Assembly (NCBI GenBank): GCA_021292165.1
Contig: CM037880.1
Location: forward strand, 28,542,232 to 28,606,231
Origin: Shinisaurus crocodilurus
Taxonomy: Eukaryota; Chordata; Lepidosauria; Squamata; Shinisauridae
Direction: 5' to 3'
Length of the DNA stretch: 64,000 bases
The notes beneath the pieces were generated by a model that saw nothing but the letters and a program-made list of their open reading frames with translations, ran no database searches and had not been told where the DNA came from. Of this stretch, positions 34,101 through 44,499 are shown piece after piece. A program made the translations under genes and the position numbers. Position 1 is the first letter of the stretch; each line of letters opens with the position of its first letter.

Positions 34101-34763
34101 TTTTGGAGATAGTTAACTCAGTGAGAGACTCCAAATAATTAAGGATTTTCAAGCACATGCTGATGGAAAAGCAGTTTGAATGCTACACAGAAGCATTGGG
34201 CTGTTGAGCTTTACTGTATAAGCAACAAGGCCAGATATTGCTGTCAGTGTGATAGGCAGACTGTTAGACCAACAGGACATGCTTGGAGAGCTCTAAAAAG
34301 GAGTTGAGTGTTATCTGGAAGGAACATCACACTTCAGACTAAGAGTTACAAGTCAGAGCACAGGTGGCTTACAGATTCACAGAAATGCCAGTTGTGGTTG
34401 TGATAGTAAGAACAACAAGAACACACCTGAAGTTTGTTATTTTTATAACCATACTTTGATTGATTTTGTAGAAACAATCATCTAGAGGTTAGAGTTCAAC
34501 TGAAACTGAACTGAATACATTGTATTATGTATTGTGCTATTATGCTATTGTAAAGCTTGAATAGTATTGCATTTGTTTAAATAGTTTAAATTGTTAAAAA
34601 TGTTTAAATGATGCTGGGATTGATGTGAAAAACCTATTACAGTTTTTTCAGGAAACCAAGGCAGGATTGCTATGCTGCAGGCAGATAGCAATACACAACG
34701 TTTTGGGTTTGCAAATTAAAACTGTGTCATGAGGAGGGATACATCAGAAGTGATTTGATAGGA
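31169..34763 (+). pseudogene. Decayed copia interior of element 2
   Basis: No frame longer than about 110 residues is pol-like. Scattered pol-like matches in the + direction (33440-33600, around 33905) show descent from a copia pol. The stretch 31320-31560 contains a roughly 20-bp repeated phrase (agctggaacggaggtgcc, at about 31397 and 31451). No gag is recognised. Confidence 0.6.
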
Positions 34764-35032
34764 CACGGAATAATGGGCTCAAGTTACAGGAACCTAGATT
34801 CCACCTAAACATCAGGAAAAATTTCCTGACTGTCAGAGCAATAAGACAATGGAATCAACTACATAGGGAGGTTGTGGGCTCTCCCACTCTGGAGGCATTC
34901 AAGGTGCAGCTGGACAGACATCTGTCAGAGATGCTTTGACCTAGATTCCTGCATTGAGCAGGGGGTTGGACTCGATGGCCTTGTAGGCCCCTTCCAACTC
35001 TACTTTTCTATGATTTCTATGATAGTGGTTCA
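34764..35032 (+). mobile_element. CR1 LINE 3' end inside copia element 2
   Basis: It runs from ggacacggaataatgggctc through ctctcccactctggaggcat to gcattgagcagggggttgga and a ctatgatttctatgatag terminal repeat. It is 5'-truncated and close to the copy at 51426. Confidence 0.85.
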
Positions 35033-35177
35033 AATTTCTGGCAGGTAAAGTCATTCCTGCAGAAGTTTTTTTTATCAAAAGTCCATAGATGAAAGAACAG
35101 CATCAGATGTCAACAAAGCTGTTGCTGTTGTATGAGGTAAATAACCACGTTCTGCGACAAATGCAAAAGCAGGGGGA

Positions 35178-35695
35178 TGTTGGGTTTTGCATAGGCAGAA
35201 CGAGATTACCACCTGACATCAGGATTATCACCTGACCTGGTGGGTGTCTCTTGAGTTCAAGTACACAAGGTCTTTGGTCACGAGACATAGTCTCAAGATG
35301 ATATGACTCAGCAACCTTGGACAGATTTGGGGTAAACATGTTGATGAATAGGTTATACAACTGGGGTGAGTAATATCCTATTTATAGGTACAGGGTCTGT
35401 CTGTGGTATAAAGCTAACACACTTGTTGATAGCTTTCACTTCTCCTTCTCTTCTCGTCTCGACTTGTTCTGGACTTCACTTCATCTAGCCTTACCACTGG
35501 GGTATTGGATTTGTATCTGCAATGATGTAGTGAGTAATAGATGCATTGCTTGCCTTAATCCCATGTAATTGGGTCTTACAAATAAACTCTTTAATCTTTA
35601 TTAACTGCTGTTATCTCCTCCTTCCGCCTGCGTGACTAGGACTGAGGGTCACTGGCTAGGGAAGCTTTTGAACCCAAGTCAGTCCAGCTCTCACA
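35178..35695 (+). repeat. 3' LTR of copia element 2
   Basis: 518 bp with the same termini as the 5' LTR, followed directly by the GGGAC target duplication. Confidence 0.95.
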
Positions 35696-35700
35696 GGGAC

Positions 35701-35900
35701 CACCGGGCATAGGAGAGGAGAGATTTAACCTTTTCCTCCTATGCTGTTTTTTGTCCACCAAAAATTGTCTCCCCAACACCTCTGCCGGCCCCTCAAGGTG
35801 CTGTTTTCTGGCTTAGGTCCCCTCGCAGCTGCTTTTGGCAAGGAAAGAACATGCCCATGCTAAGCATAGTAGTTGAAACCTGCTTCTCACATCACGTATA
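35701..35900. repeat. Right arm of foldback interrupted by copia element 2
   Basis: aagcatagtagttgaaacct is complementary to the arm at about 30551-30573. ttttggcaaggaaagaacat pairs loosely with the cttcagcaaaagc side. No terminal TSD was seen for the outer element. Confidence 0.45.
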
Positions 35901-35984
35901 CTTTGGCCCTGATAAGTGTTACTCCAGCCCCTCCTGCCTAATTTGTCCTAGAGAGAAAGAGTGTCTGATGTCCCCTTAGAGCTG

Positions 35985-36239
35985 GGATGGGGAACCTGTG
36001 CCCGGGGCCCCGCGGGCGGCCCTTGGCCTATATGTGCCCTCTGGCCTAATTTCCTATGGCCCACAGAGATGGCAGTGGCACAGAGAGAGGGAGAGAGATG
36101 GAGTGGCACACAGAAAGAGCACTATACAATCCTGCAGTGCTGCAAACTCTGGCTTCATCCACCATTGGCTGTGGGCCCCGATTGACTTTTCCCATCAGTC
36201 AACAGCCCTTTCTTTGTAAGAAAAAGGTTCCCCACCCTG
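35985..36239. repeat. hAT-like non-autonomous element
   Basis: The left end gggatggggaacctgtg pairs with aaaaggttccccaccct at the right. The interior contains ggcggcccttggcc and ctgtgggccccgattg. The TSD is unclear. Confidence 0.5.
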
Positions 36240-36254
36240 TTCTTTAATTAATTA

Positions 36255-36840
36255 ATTAATTTTATCTACAAGTTTTATATATCACTCGATATCTAATGGG
36301 ATTCGTAAGCGGTGAACATTAAAAAGAAATTTTAAAAGAATAAAAATACAGAATAAAAATACTTAAAATTTTATTTATTTTATTTATTACATTTATACCC
36401 TGCCTTTTTTCCTGCAAGGAACCCAAGGCGGCTTACATAATCTTCCTCCTCCTCTCCACGTTATCCTCACAACAACCCTGTGAGTTAGGTTAGGCTGAGA
36501 GTCAGTGACTGGCCCAAAGTCATCCAGTGAGCTTCATGGCCTGAGTAGGGGCTAGAACCCGGAGCCAGTCAGGGAAGGCTTGTTTAAATAAAAATGTCTT
36601 CAGGAGGTGCCAAAAATGAAACCGTGTCGGTGACTGCCTGACATCAACCGGCAGGAAGTTCCACAGAGAGGGAGCCAGTACACTGAAGGCTCAGCTCAGA
36701 GTGGACTCCAAAGGGACTGCAGGCCCATGCGGAACCACCAAGAGTGCCTCATCTGATGACCTCAGTGATCTGGGCAGGCAGGTAAGGGAGAAGGCACTCT
36801 CTCAAAGCCTTTAGCTGGACCTCGCTTTCTTTGTTGGCCA
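36255..36840 (-). mobile_element. L2-type LINE 3' region, split by a SINE
   Basis: The tail starts near ttttatctacaagttttata, and the antisense body includes aggaagttccacagagaggg and gtgcctcatctgatgacctc. The family A SINE at 36370-36563 interrupts it. Confidence 0.55.
36370..36563 (-). repeat. tRNA-derived SINE (family A), head-truncated
   Basis: The tail (attttatttattttatttat) and body (cctgcaaggaacccaaggcg, agtcagtgactggcccaaag) are clear. It stops at gctagaacccgg, so the A-box part is missing. Confidence 0.8.
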
Positions 36841-37560
36841 GGTCTGCAACCATACTTTATATCTAATGCTCTCTCCAAAGGTCAGCCAGTGGCTCAGGCT
36901 CCCCTGGAATCTAGCTCCTCTCCCTGCACCGGTCCATCTCCTGACCTGGTAGCCAATTGTTGCTTTCTGACAATTAAACCCAGAGAAGATATGAACCCAG
37001 GGATTCCCAAGACTGCAACTCAGGACGTATGAACCTCAAAACCCTCAAATCCACAGAGACCACCTCTGCGCTGAAGTTAGTGCCTGCAAAAGTGCCTCTT
37101 ATTTGGGAAGGAGCGTGTCCAGTGTAAGCCCCAACAAAGAGCCATTTGAGGGGCTCCAGCTTCTGTGCTTGTCCGTACAGTTGCCTAGGAGAGGGCAGCT
37201 TCAGCTTGCTGTTTCCCATGATGGAAACGTCCTGTTGGGATTCTCCTTTCCACGCTCAACTCTCCTGGCTGAACTCCGTTGCTGTCATGCAGATGACAAC
37301 TGCCTGCCCGAGCATCAGCAGATATAATGAGCAGTGTTAACGTTTTCTGCAGCTGAGGAGGAGATGATTCAACGTCTTTTGGAGCAAACCCAAAAGATGC
37401 CGTTAGGAAAGAGAGGAGGATCAGTTTGAATGTAGGCAGCAGCACCCACATCTTCGCCTTCATCATGGAACATCTGCTTTCCGTTCCTCATTAGCAGCAT
37501 GAAGGTTACTGATCTGATTGGAGCTGTCACGCTGGAGCTGGCTGTTCCGATTCCTGTGAT
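36841..37560. other. Intron 4 stretch without recognised element
   Basis: Short open frames on both strands overlap each other, and none shows a domain. A region of near-inverted text is absent. I see nothing to annotate apart from the adjoining CA repeat. Confidence 0.4.
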
Positions 37561-37563
37561 CCC

Positions 37564-37582
37564 CACACACACACACACACAC
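37564..37582. repeat. (CA)n microsatellite
   Basis: An uninterrupted CA run of about nine units. Confidence 0.9.
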
Positions 37583-37735
37583 TTTTAATTCTTACAAATC
37601 CAGGCTGCGTGGACATATGTTCTTGAATTAGGAGATAAACCTAGTGTTGTTTTTCTCTTCTAAATTGAACTCTGCTTTAGCTAAGATAGTGGCATGTGGA
37701 AAACAGTTTGATGTAGTTTGATATTAACTACATCA

Positions 37736-37869
37736 AGGGTAGGCCACCTGGGGCCCTTCAGGTGTTTTGGACTACAACTGCCACAATCTCCAGGCATTGG
37801 CCAAATTGGCTGGGGCTTATGGGAGGTGTAGTGCAAAACATCTGGAGGACACCCAGTTGCCTATCCCTG
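37736..37869. repeat. Foldback MITE
   Basis: agggtaggccacctggg pairs with cccagttgcctatccct. The arms are ttttggactacaactgccac and gggaggtgtagtgcaaaaca. Confidence 0.65.
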
Positions 37870-37924
37870 GACTACATGCTGCTGAAGTGGTGGCACCCAG
37901 AATTTTAACAAGCCCTCTGTTTGT

Positions 37925-38090
37925 GCAAGTGCAATCCTTTGCATGTTTATTCAGAAGTAAGTGCCACTGTGTTCAACTCTCCAGTCGGTGTGGGTAGGAT
38001 TGCAGTCTCACCGTGCAATCCTATACATGTCTACTCAGAAGTGGGGAGTAATCCCATGTAAATGGGTATAAGATTGCACTGTAAGTCATT
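37925..38090. repeat. Harbinger-like MITE relics (gtgcaatcctat family)
   Basis: gtgcaatcctatacatgtct and actcagaagtggggagtaat are followed by gtataagattgcactgtaa. A preceding half copy reads gtgcaatcctttgcatgttt. Similar relics lie at 2530-2600, 14925-15100, 40820-40890, 41665-41720, 42000-42100 and 50283-50352. Confidence 0.5.
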
Positions 38091-38361
38091 TGCCTTTATG
38101 TTCATATCAGTGTGGAAAGTGTGAAAAGAGAGAACTGTTTTTCTCTTGTTGACAGCGGCTGTGTTCGCACGCCAAGTTAAGCCAGGAATCCTGGCTTCAT
38201 AAATCATGATCTGTGCAGCCCATTCGTCCCCGCTTCACTCAAGTGGGTTAACAACCCGGAAAGGGATAGCTTCTTGTGGCATACAAACCTGGGGTTATGG
38301 TTAAGTGCACCCAGACAAGACAAGGTTTTTAGTTGTCTTACAAATCCTGGCTTGTTTGGCT

Positions 38362-38750
38362 TGTTTTTCGCTCCATAAGACGCACTTCTCTCCCCCCCCC
38401 CCAAATAGGGGGAAATGTCTGTGCGTCTTATGGAGTGAATATTGTAATTAAAAAAAATTTTTTTTTTACATACCTCCCTCTGTGCGCCTCCAACCGGTCC
38501 GGCAGAACAGCGGAGGGTTTCTGGGCGGAGCGGGGCAACCCCCCGCCTCTCAGCTGATTCCCCCCTATGTGGCCGCTTAACAGCTGATTTCCCCACCTAA
38601 CAGCTGATTCGGCAGCAGCTCAGGGTAGGCGTGGGGGAGCCGGGAAGAGGCCGGCGCGTCGCCGGGGCAGGGGGAAAGGAGAATATATTTTTTTTCTTAT
38701 TTTCTTCTTTTAAAATCTTTGCGTCTTATGGAGCGAAAAATACGGTAATT
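38362..38750. mobile_element. TIR element with a gcgtcttatggagcg end
   Basis: ttttcgctccataagacgca at the left is complementary to gcgtcttatggagcgaaaaa at the right (38720-38743). A third inverted copy lies at 38423-38441. The GC-rich interior has no transposase. Class II ends of this type are common in vertebrates, but I cannot assign the superfamily. Confidence 0.6.
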
Positions 38751-38796
38751 ATAGTCCCATGTTCAGATGTAACACGAAACTATCCCTTCCTGGTTT

Positions 38797-38925
38797 GCAG
38801 AGTGGAAGCCATGTTAGTCTGTTGCAGCAAAAGCAACTAAGAGTCTTGTGGCACCTTAAAGACTAACAAATTTATTCTGGCATAAACTTTCGTAAACACT
38901 GTCCACTTCATCAGAAGCAAACCTT
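38797..38925. repeat. Amniote interspersed repeat (ttagtctgttgcagc family)
   Basis: It contains ccatgttagtctgttgcagc, agtcttgtggcaccttaaag, actaacaaatttattctggc and acttcatcagaagcaa. I recognise it as a recurrent reptile/turtle repeat but cannot name the class. Confidence 0.55.
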
Positions 38926-39239
38926 CCTGGTTTGTTTACCTGCTCACACAAATGGAAGTACAAAGCAGGAGTACAAAGTACAGGCAACTTGTTCACACTG
39001 TGATTCATTAAGCCCAGATTCCTGACAAAGTGACATGCAAATATAGCCCGTGCTGGGACTCATGAAATCGTTCAGCAATACATTCAGGACAGATGAAAAG
39101 TACTTCGCACAACCCAAATTAGTGGACTTTGGAGCCACAAAATGTGATGTGATAGCCAGTAGCTCAGATGGCTTTGGAAAAGGATTTGATAAGTTCAGAG
39201 GTTTCTATCAATAGCTATTGGCAATGATGACTAATTTTT

Positions 39240-39320
39240 TGATTAATTTATTTACAATATTTGTATAGCCCTCTGCAACTATATTGTATCTCAAAGTGGT
39301 TCACATTGGTGATAAAAGAA
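39240..39320 (-). repeat. L2-type LINE tail
   Basis: gattaatttatttacaatat followed by agccctctgcaacta and caaagtggttcacattggt is the antisense L2 3' end. Confidence 0.45.
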
Positions 39321-39340
39321 GCAATTAAAGATATTGGGCT

Positions 39341-39600
39341 GGATCCAAATGAAGTTGAACTTAGTTTCCATTGAAATCAATGGGAGCTATGACAAACTTG
39401 CCTCATTCATTTCAATGGGACCTAAGTTCAGCTATTTTAATCTGGATCCAACCCATTAAAAACAATGGCTTGAATCCAGACTTAGTCATAGTTAGGGTAG
39501 ACCCATTGAAATCAATGGAAATTAAGTTAATCATGACTTAAATCATATTCATTTCAATGGCTCTGCTCTGAATATGACTAAGTCTGGATCCAGCCCATTA
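39341..39600. repeat. Two adjacent foldback MITEs (ggctggatccaa ends)
   Basis: Unit 1 (39341-39455) pairs gggctggatccaaat with ctggatccaaccca around tttccattgaaatcaatggg. Unit 2 (39470-39600) pairs cttgaatccagacttagtca with tgactaagtctggatccagc. Both share the cattgaaatcaatgg core. Confidence 0.65.
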
Positions 39601-40189
39601 CCAAGTAAAACAATAATAAATAGAACCCCCATGTTCAGAGGCAGTATTCCAGATGTTGAAGGTAAACAAAAAAAGAATGGTGTTCGTCACCATGTTCAAT
39701 TATTTGTGTGCTCTCAGTGGTATTTGGATGATCACTGTTGGAAACAGAATGTCAGATGGATGGATCTTTCAACTGGTCTAATGATCATCATAATCTCTAA
39801 CCCAGCTATCCAGAGATTTTTCCTTTTACTCCAGTCAGTCAGTCAGTCAGGCGATCACTCGTGACCGAGTAAGATTGTCTTCCAGGATAATTTTTTTTTT
39901 TTTTTTTTTTACAAAAAGGAGATTTTAAAAGGAGGAAAATTCTAAAGAAAATTGTGTAGACTCTAGCGATGGGTCCGTAAGTGACTGTGGAGGCCAATTC
40001 TAGATCCACACAGCTTCCCACAGTGAGGACACAGGTTACCAGATGGAAGATGGTCCTGTAAAGGATTCGTTTGACGTGCTTTTCGCTTAGCACGTTTCTC
40101 CCTTTCACCTTGCACTTGGGCTTCTTCAAAGTTCATAGAACCTTTGTGAAAGGCCAGCCTCCAGTTAGATCAGGGGCCCTCAAACTAAG

Positions 40190-40745
40190 GCCCGAGGGCC
40201 ACATTCGGCCCGCCTTGCCTTTTAATCCGGCCCACCGCCCTGCGTCTCCTGTGGGGGGGGGGAGAGGAGGAGTGGCGGCTGAGGCGGGGCGCCTGCCCGT
40301 CTCCCTGCGTCTCCTGCGGAGGAAGGGGAGGAGGGGTGGCTGAACCCGGCAGCGGCGGAGGCAGCAGCAAGGTGGCGGGGGAAGAAGGGATGGGAGGGAG
40401 AAGGAGGAGGAGGGGGACGAGAAGGGGTCGCTGTGAGTGCATCCCTCAGTCAGTTGCTCGCTCTCTCGGTGTCCGCAGAGGCGCCTCGAATCCCTTCACT
40501 GAGGCGGTGGCAGCTCCTCGTTCCTCCTCCTCCTCCCTCCTCCTCCTCCCTAGCATCGTGCGGGGCTCCGCACAAGCTGGGAAAGGCAGGTGGGAAAAAG
40601 GGGAGCAGTAGCAACAGAACAACAGGCAGCCGGCTCGCTGCCTGGCTTGAGCTCTCGGTTCAACTAACCAAGCTGCCTCGCGACCTAGAAACAGGCGCGG
40701 AAGAGAGCCAAGCTGAATTGCGGGGAGCACACACACAGAAGCCTC
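40190..40745. other. CpG-rich left part of the hAT element
   Basis: Dense CpG and GGA/GGC runs give overlapping open frames on both strands (for example 40336-40611, 40446-40904). It lies within the TIRs of the transposon, so I read it as element sequence, possibly its promoter side, and not as a host CpG-island promoter. Confidence 0.5.
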
Positions 40746-41243
40746 CCTGTTGAAATCACTGCAGGTGAAGTACCTCCCTTCTACCTCTGCAATGGAATGT
40801 GAGGGACTAAGCCTCCAGCAGTAAGCCTCATTGAAATTAGTGGGACTTACTTCTGAGTAGACTTGACTAAGATTATGCTGTTGAACACCTTTATTGGCCC
40901 TCAAATCCCTGCGTGACCTTGGGCAGGTCCCTTGTATACTTTCCTGTTCCTATCATTATTCCCATTAAGAGAGACAGTTTCCCATTATCTTTTGGTTGTA
41001 TTATGACCTTTAAATCTCTGTTGTGTCTGGACTGATCGGAAAAGGAGAAGGAAAGTGACAGGGGAACCACACAAGCACATGAGAATCTGAGTATCTACCA
41101 ATGACCTGGAATCAAGGGTTGTTGTTGTTTTTATATTCAGAAGGCAGTGGTTATCATATTAAAACAATAATATATTGGCTTTCTTATTATAAAAAGAGAG
41201 GAAAAAAGTACTTGTCAGGATTATTGCCAAAATTTTAAAATAC

Positions 41244-41492
41244 AGTCATGCCTTGGATTGAGAATATAATTTGTTCCGGAAACGTGCTTGTAATCCAAAA
41301 CACTCTTATATCAAAACAAAATCCCCCCAAAAAAATTTGTACAGAGATTTTTAATTTAAGCCGTACTACAGTGCTTGTATTGCAAGACGACGCTTGTATA
41401 TCAAGTAAAAAAAAATTAAATAAATATTTAAAAATTTGCTTGTCTTGCAAAATGCTCTCAAACCAAGTTACTTGTAATCCAAGGTATTAGTG
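41244..41492. mobile_element. Tc1/mariner-type MITE, TA target
   Basis: It starts cagtcatgccttggattg and ends taatccaaggtattagtg with TA on each side. The interior phrases gttccggaaacgtgcttgta and aaatttgcttgtcttgcaaa match the better copy at 57946-58209. Confidence 0.75.
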
Positions 41493-41535
41493 TAGCACCA
41501 AACTTTAAGGGTGCAGCTTATAATCAGGAGCGGCC

Positions 41536-41618
41536 TATACTCGGAACAATACGGTACTTCCAAGCAAGCATGTTTACTAAACATGCTTGCTTGGAAGTAC
41601 CGTATTGTTCCGAGTATA
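41536..41618. repeat. Perfect 41-nt-arm hairpin with one-base loop
   Basis: 41536-41576 and 41578-41618 are exact reverse complements around a single C. The arms include cggtacttccaagcaagcat. It lies inside the hAT element. Confidence 0.92.
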
Positions 41619-41789
41619 TTGTTTAGGATTGCTGGGCCTGGCTGAAACACAAACCACTTACAATAATTCTCATTTAAATCAGTAAGGCTTACTTCTGAGT
41701 AAAAATCCTTAGGATCAGGCTACAAAACATCTAGAAGACAATCTGGTGCCATTGAGGTGACTGAAATGACAATCATTTGAGTTGTACTC

Positions 41790-41895
41790 ACTATTTATTT
41801 ATTTGTTTGTTATATTTATATCCTGTCTTTTTTCCTGCAAGGAACCCTAGGTGGCTTACATAAAATTCCTCCTCTCCATTTTATCCTCACAATAA
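41790..41895 (-). repeat. tRNA-derived SINE (family A), 3' fragment
   Basis: It retains the tail, tatcctgtcttttttcctgc and ccattttatcctcacaataa, then stops. Confidence 0.7.
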
Positions 41896-42164
41896 CCCTC
41901 TCACTATGTTCTCTGGGTACCAGGTCTTCCTGACCTACCCCAGGGAATGGGTTTGTACTTTTAAGGCTGTGATCCTTTATAAACTTACCTGGGGAGAAAG
42001 TCTCCTTGATTTCAGTGAAAGTTACTTCCAAGTAGACATGCATAAGATGAGGCTGTAAGGCTGCAATCTTATGCACATTTATGTGAAAAGACGCATTCAA
42101 GTCAAGCAGCCTTACTAATTTCTATGCATCTCTCCCCTCTGAGACATATCTTAATCTCAGGAAC

Positions 42165-42365
42165 CATGCACTCAAAATGGCAACCATCTTTGGCAGCACC
42201 TATGTCTGTGAACAGACTTTTTCCCAAATGAAACATCTGAAATCTCCAACCAGATCCAGACTAACTGATGCACACTTGCATCACTTGTTACGACTAGCAG
42301 TGACAAATATGGAACTGGACATTGACCATCTCATTAGCCAAAAGCAGGCCCATACTTCCCATTGA
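42165..42365 (+). pseudogene. hAT transposase C-terminal remnant
   Basis: A 62-residue frame from 42177 reads TIFGSTYVCEQTFSQMKHLK then SRLTDAHLHHLLRLAVTNME and IDHLISQKQAHTSH*. This is the C-terminal dimerisation block (F.STY.CE.TFS.MK...RS.L.D.HL) of Charlie-like hAT transposases. No catalytic DDE region remains upstream. Confidence 0.88.
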
Positions 42366-42872
42366 AATACTAATAAGCTTATGTTGATTAAAATTGTTCT
42401 TCATTTTAAATATTGTATTGATTTTTCCTGTTTTTTTGCACTACAAATAAGTTATGTGCAGTGTGCAAATCAAGTCTTTCTATACCTTTTGAAAATTTAA
42501 TGTATTTCAATTTTAGACAGCAAATTAATATATAATTAATTTATTATTAATTTATAATAACTTTCCATTTAATAAAGTAAAAAAAAAGGACCCGGGTCCT
42601 TTTTTTTTACTTGATCCAATCGTTCATATTTTTTTCAAACTATAGTCCGCCCCCGCAACAGTCTGAGGGACAATGAACTGGCCCCCTGTTTAAAAAGTTT
42701 GGAGACCCCTGAGTTAGATCGTTCATGGGCCAGAGCTTCCCAGTTTTTGATGTTTATATTGCATTTTTTTAGATTAGCCTTAAGAACATCTTTAAACCTC
42801 TTATATTGACCACCGATATTCCGCTTTCACTCCAAACCCAAGATGTCTGCACTCATTTTGAATACTGTGATT

Positions 42873-42995
42873 CAGTGGTGGAGGACTGGCTGGCCTTCCA
42901 GATGTTGCTGGACTACAACTTTCAATGTCCCTGGCTATTGCCTGTGCAGTCTGGGGCTGATGGGAGTGGGTGTCCACAGGTTCCCCAGCCCTGCT
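42873..42995. repeat. Foldback MITE
   Basis: cagtggtggaggactggctg, ttgctggactacaactttca, ctgatgggagtgggtgtcca and gttccccagccctgctg. Partial symmetry only. Confidence 0.5.
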
Positions 42996-43044
42996 GTAAT
43001 TAATTAATGGACAAGAAAAAGGTATTAAAAGTTAGCATAAGAGG

Positions 43045-43508
43045 GCTTTCTTTTTTTTAATTAAATTTTATTTAAATTTTAACATATAAGCTACAAAATA
43101 CATACACATACAAATTATACAACAAACACATTAAAAAAACCCACAAAATAATAATAAGTGCACACACACCCCAGTGGACTAACTAAACTACATAACCATT
43201 CAGCCTTCCAAAATTGTAATGACTCTTGTGAACTCTTGTGTACACCCTTTCCCACTTAATAAAACAAAATCTACAAATACTCTCCATATTTCTTTAAAAT
43301 CATTTCGATTCGATAATCCCCTTTTAACTTTAATACTACATGTTAATTTATCATTAATAGCAATATCCCATACTTCTTTATACCATTCCTCCATTTGATA
43401 ATCACATTGCATTTTCCATTTTCTAGGTATCATTAACCTTGCTGTTGTCAATAAGTTTGTAATTAAATCTTTAGTATCTTGAGTACAATAAACCTTATCA
43501 TAAATTGA
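43045..43508 (-). mobile_element. L1 LINE 3' end, probable 12-bp TSD
   Basis: tagcataagagg at 43033-43044 recurs at 43509-43520. On the - strand the tail is A-rich and the frame reads LLTTARLMIPRKWKMQCDYQ and EEWYKEVWDIAINDKLTCSI, typical of the L1 ORF2 end. It is 5'-truncated. Confidence 0.8.
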
Positions 43509-43910
43509 TAGCATAAGAGGACATTCAATGAAGGTGTTTATCTGTGGGAGATCCCAACAGACAGAGCAAAACCGAAACACATTTGACCCGTTCAGGAAAC
43601 AGCTGAAAAAACTTCTATCTTGGAATGTACCTTAGGCAGAGGTTGTGCTGCCTTCTCTAATAATGTCTGCAAATGTAACCCATGTGAATTTCCTTTCCTT
43701 TTCCTGAGCAATAAAGGAAGAGTTGAGCTATTCCAGACCTAACAGCAATCTTGTGGTTGCTGATCAGAACATTCCTGGAAGTTTGATATTTAATTAGTTA
43801 TCATTAACCTGCATCTGTGATTCCTCAATTAGTTTTCAATTCAAATGACAGTATTCCTATCACAGCCAAGTCAGATAGCAAATTTCCTCCTCATAAGCAT
43901 TTATGGATTC

Positions 43911-43974
43911 ATAGATCATAGAGTTGGAAGGGGCCTACAAGGCCATCAAGTCCAACCCCCTGCTAGGGGCTTGA
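43911..43974 (-). repeat. CR1-type tail fragment (SINE or CR1)
   Basis: attcatagatcatagagttg and gcctacaaggccatcaagtc then caaccccctgct is the antisense of the tail of the 5S-derived SINE. The head is absent, so the source could also be CR1. Confidence 0.7.
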
Positions 43975-44499
43975 AATTAAAATATTTACTAGCAAATCTC
44001 TTGGGATTGTTGTTGTTGTTTAAAAAAAAACCTTACTGCCAGATTCCAGGTTCTTCTGAAAATAGTCTGTATAAAATGAGAAAATTATAAATAATGCATC
44101 CCTTTCCCCTGACCATCACTCATTTGGTGGTTTCTCAGCTTCTGTGCATCCCCACCCTCCCATTCTAAAAGGTTGAAATGTAAACTCACCCTTTGTTTCA
44201 TTTCTGAACTAATCCTACTTTTAGGATTTTTTCCCTAACATTTAAACTTTTTGGTTTATTAAGAAGTCATCTAGTGAAATCTGCTAATTTATATAACTAG
44301 CCATATGCAGTATGGTTTCTTATGTTTGGTTGCATCATTCCACTGTTGATTTGTCTACTGAGTCACAATGTGTGTCTGGTGTCTTAATTCTATAATTAAA
44401 AAAATAAATCCTCCCAACACTAATGTTTGCAGATATTACTAAAAATGAATATTTGGATTATCTGAATGGCTGTGGGTTGTATGGATTGCTGTTGTTGTT

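Larger units (their letters stand above)
30628..35695 (+). mobile_element. Ty1/copia-like LTR element 2, non-autonomous, TSD GGGAC
   Basis: LTRs of 524 and 518 bp bracket a 4.0-kb interior. GGGAC is duplicated perfectly at 30623-30627 and 35696-35700. The PBS is an exact tRNA-iMet anticodon-arm match, and the polypurine tract is aaaagcaggggga (35165-35177). Interior stretches such as tgagatatcaggatgaattt at 33446 align with element 1 pol (28164), but all frames are shattered. It contains a CR1 3' end at 34764. Confidence 0.93.
40171..42711 (+). mobile_element. hAT element with transposase remnant, 2541 bp, perfect TSD
   Basis: The ends are CAGGGGCCCTCAAACTAAGG and AAGTTTGGAGACCCCTG. AGTTAGAT flanks both sides (40163-40170 and 42712-42719). 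The left 600 bp are CpG-rich, and the right part holds a hAT transposase C-terminus. A mariner-type MITE (41244), a perfect hairpin (41536) and a SINE scrap (41790) are nested inside. The last 150 bp, including ggacccgggtcc and gtctgagggacaatgaactg, match the element at 49581-51001. Confidence 0.93.
39838..42870. repeat. Older unassigned repeat opened by a hAT insertion
   Basis: 39838-40170 (cgatcactcgtgaccgagta, gtgactgtggaggccaattc, aaggattcgtttgacgtgct) continues at 42720 (cgttcatgggccagagcttc, taagaacatctttaaacctc). I recall this text from other reptile repeats but cannot classify it. The part between is the hAT element listed separately. Confidence 0.45.

Noticed and set aside
36974..37578. 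Short overlapping frames on both strands as a hidden gene
   Set aside because: Frames of 60-93 residues overlap each other without a motif, splice sites or codon bias that I can see.
40190..40904. CpG island with open frames as a host promoter or first exon
   Set aside because: It lies between the TIRs of a hAT element with a perfect TSD, in the middle of PRTFDC1 intron 4.
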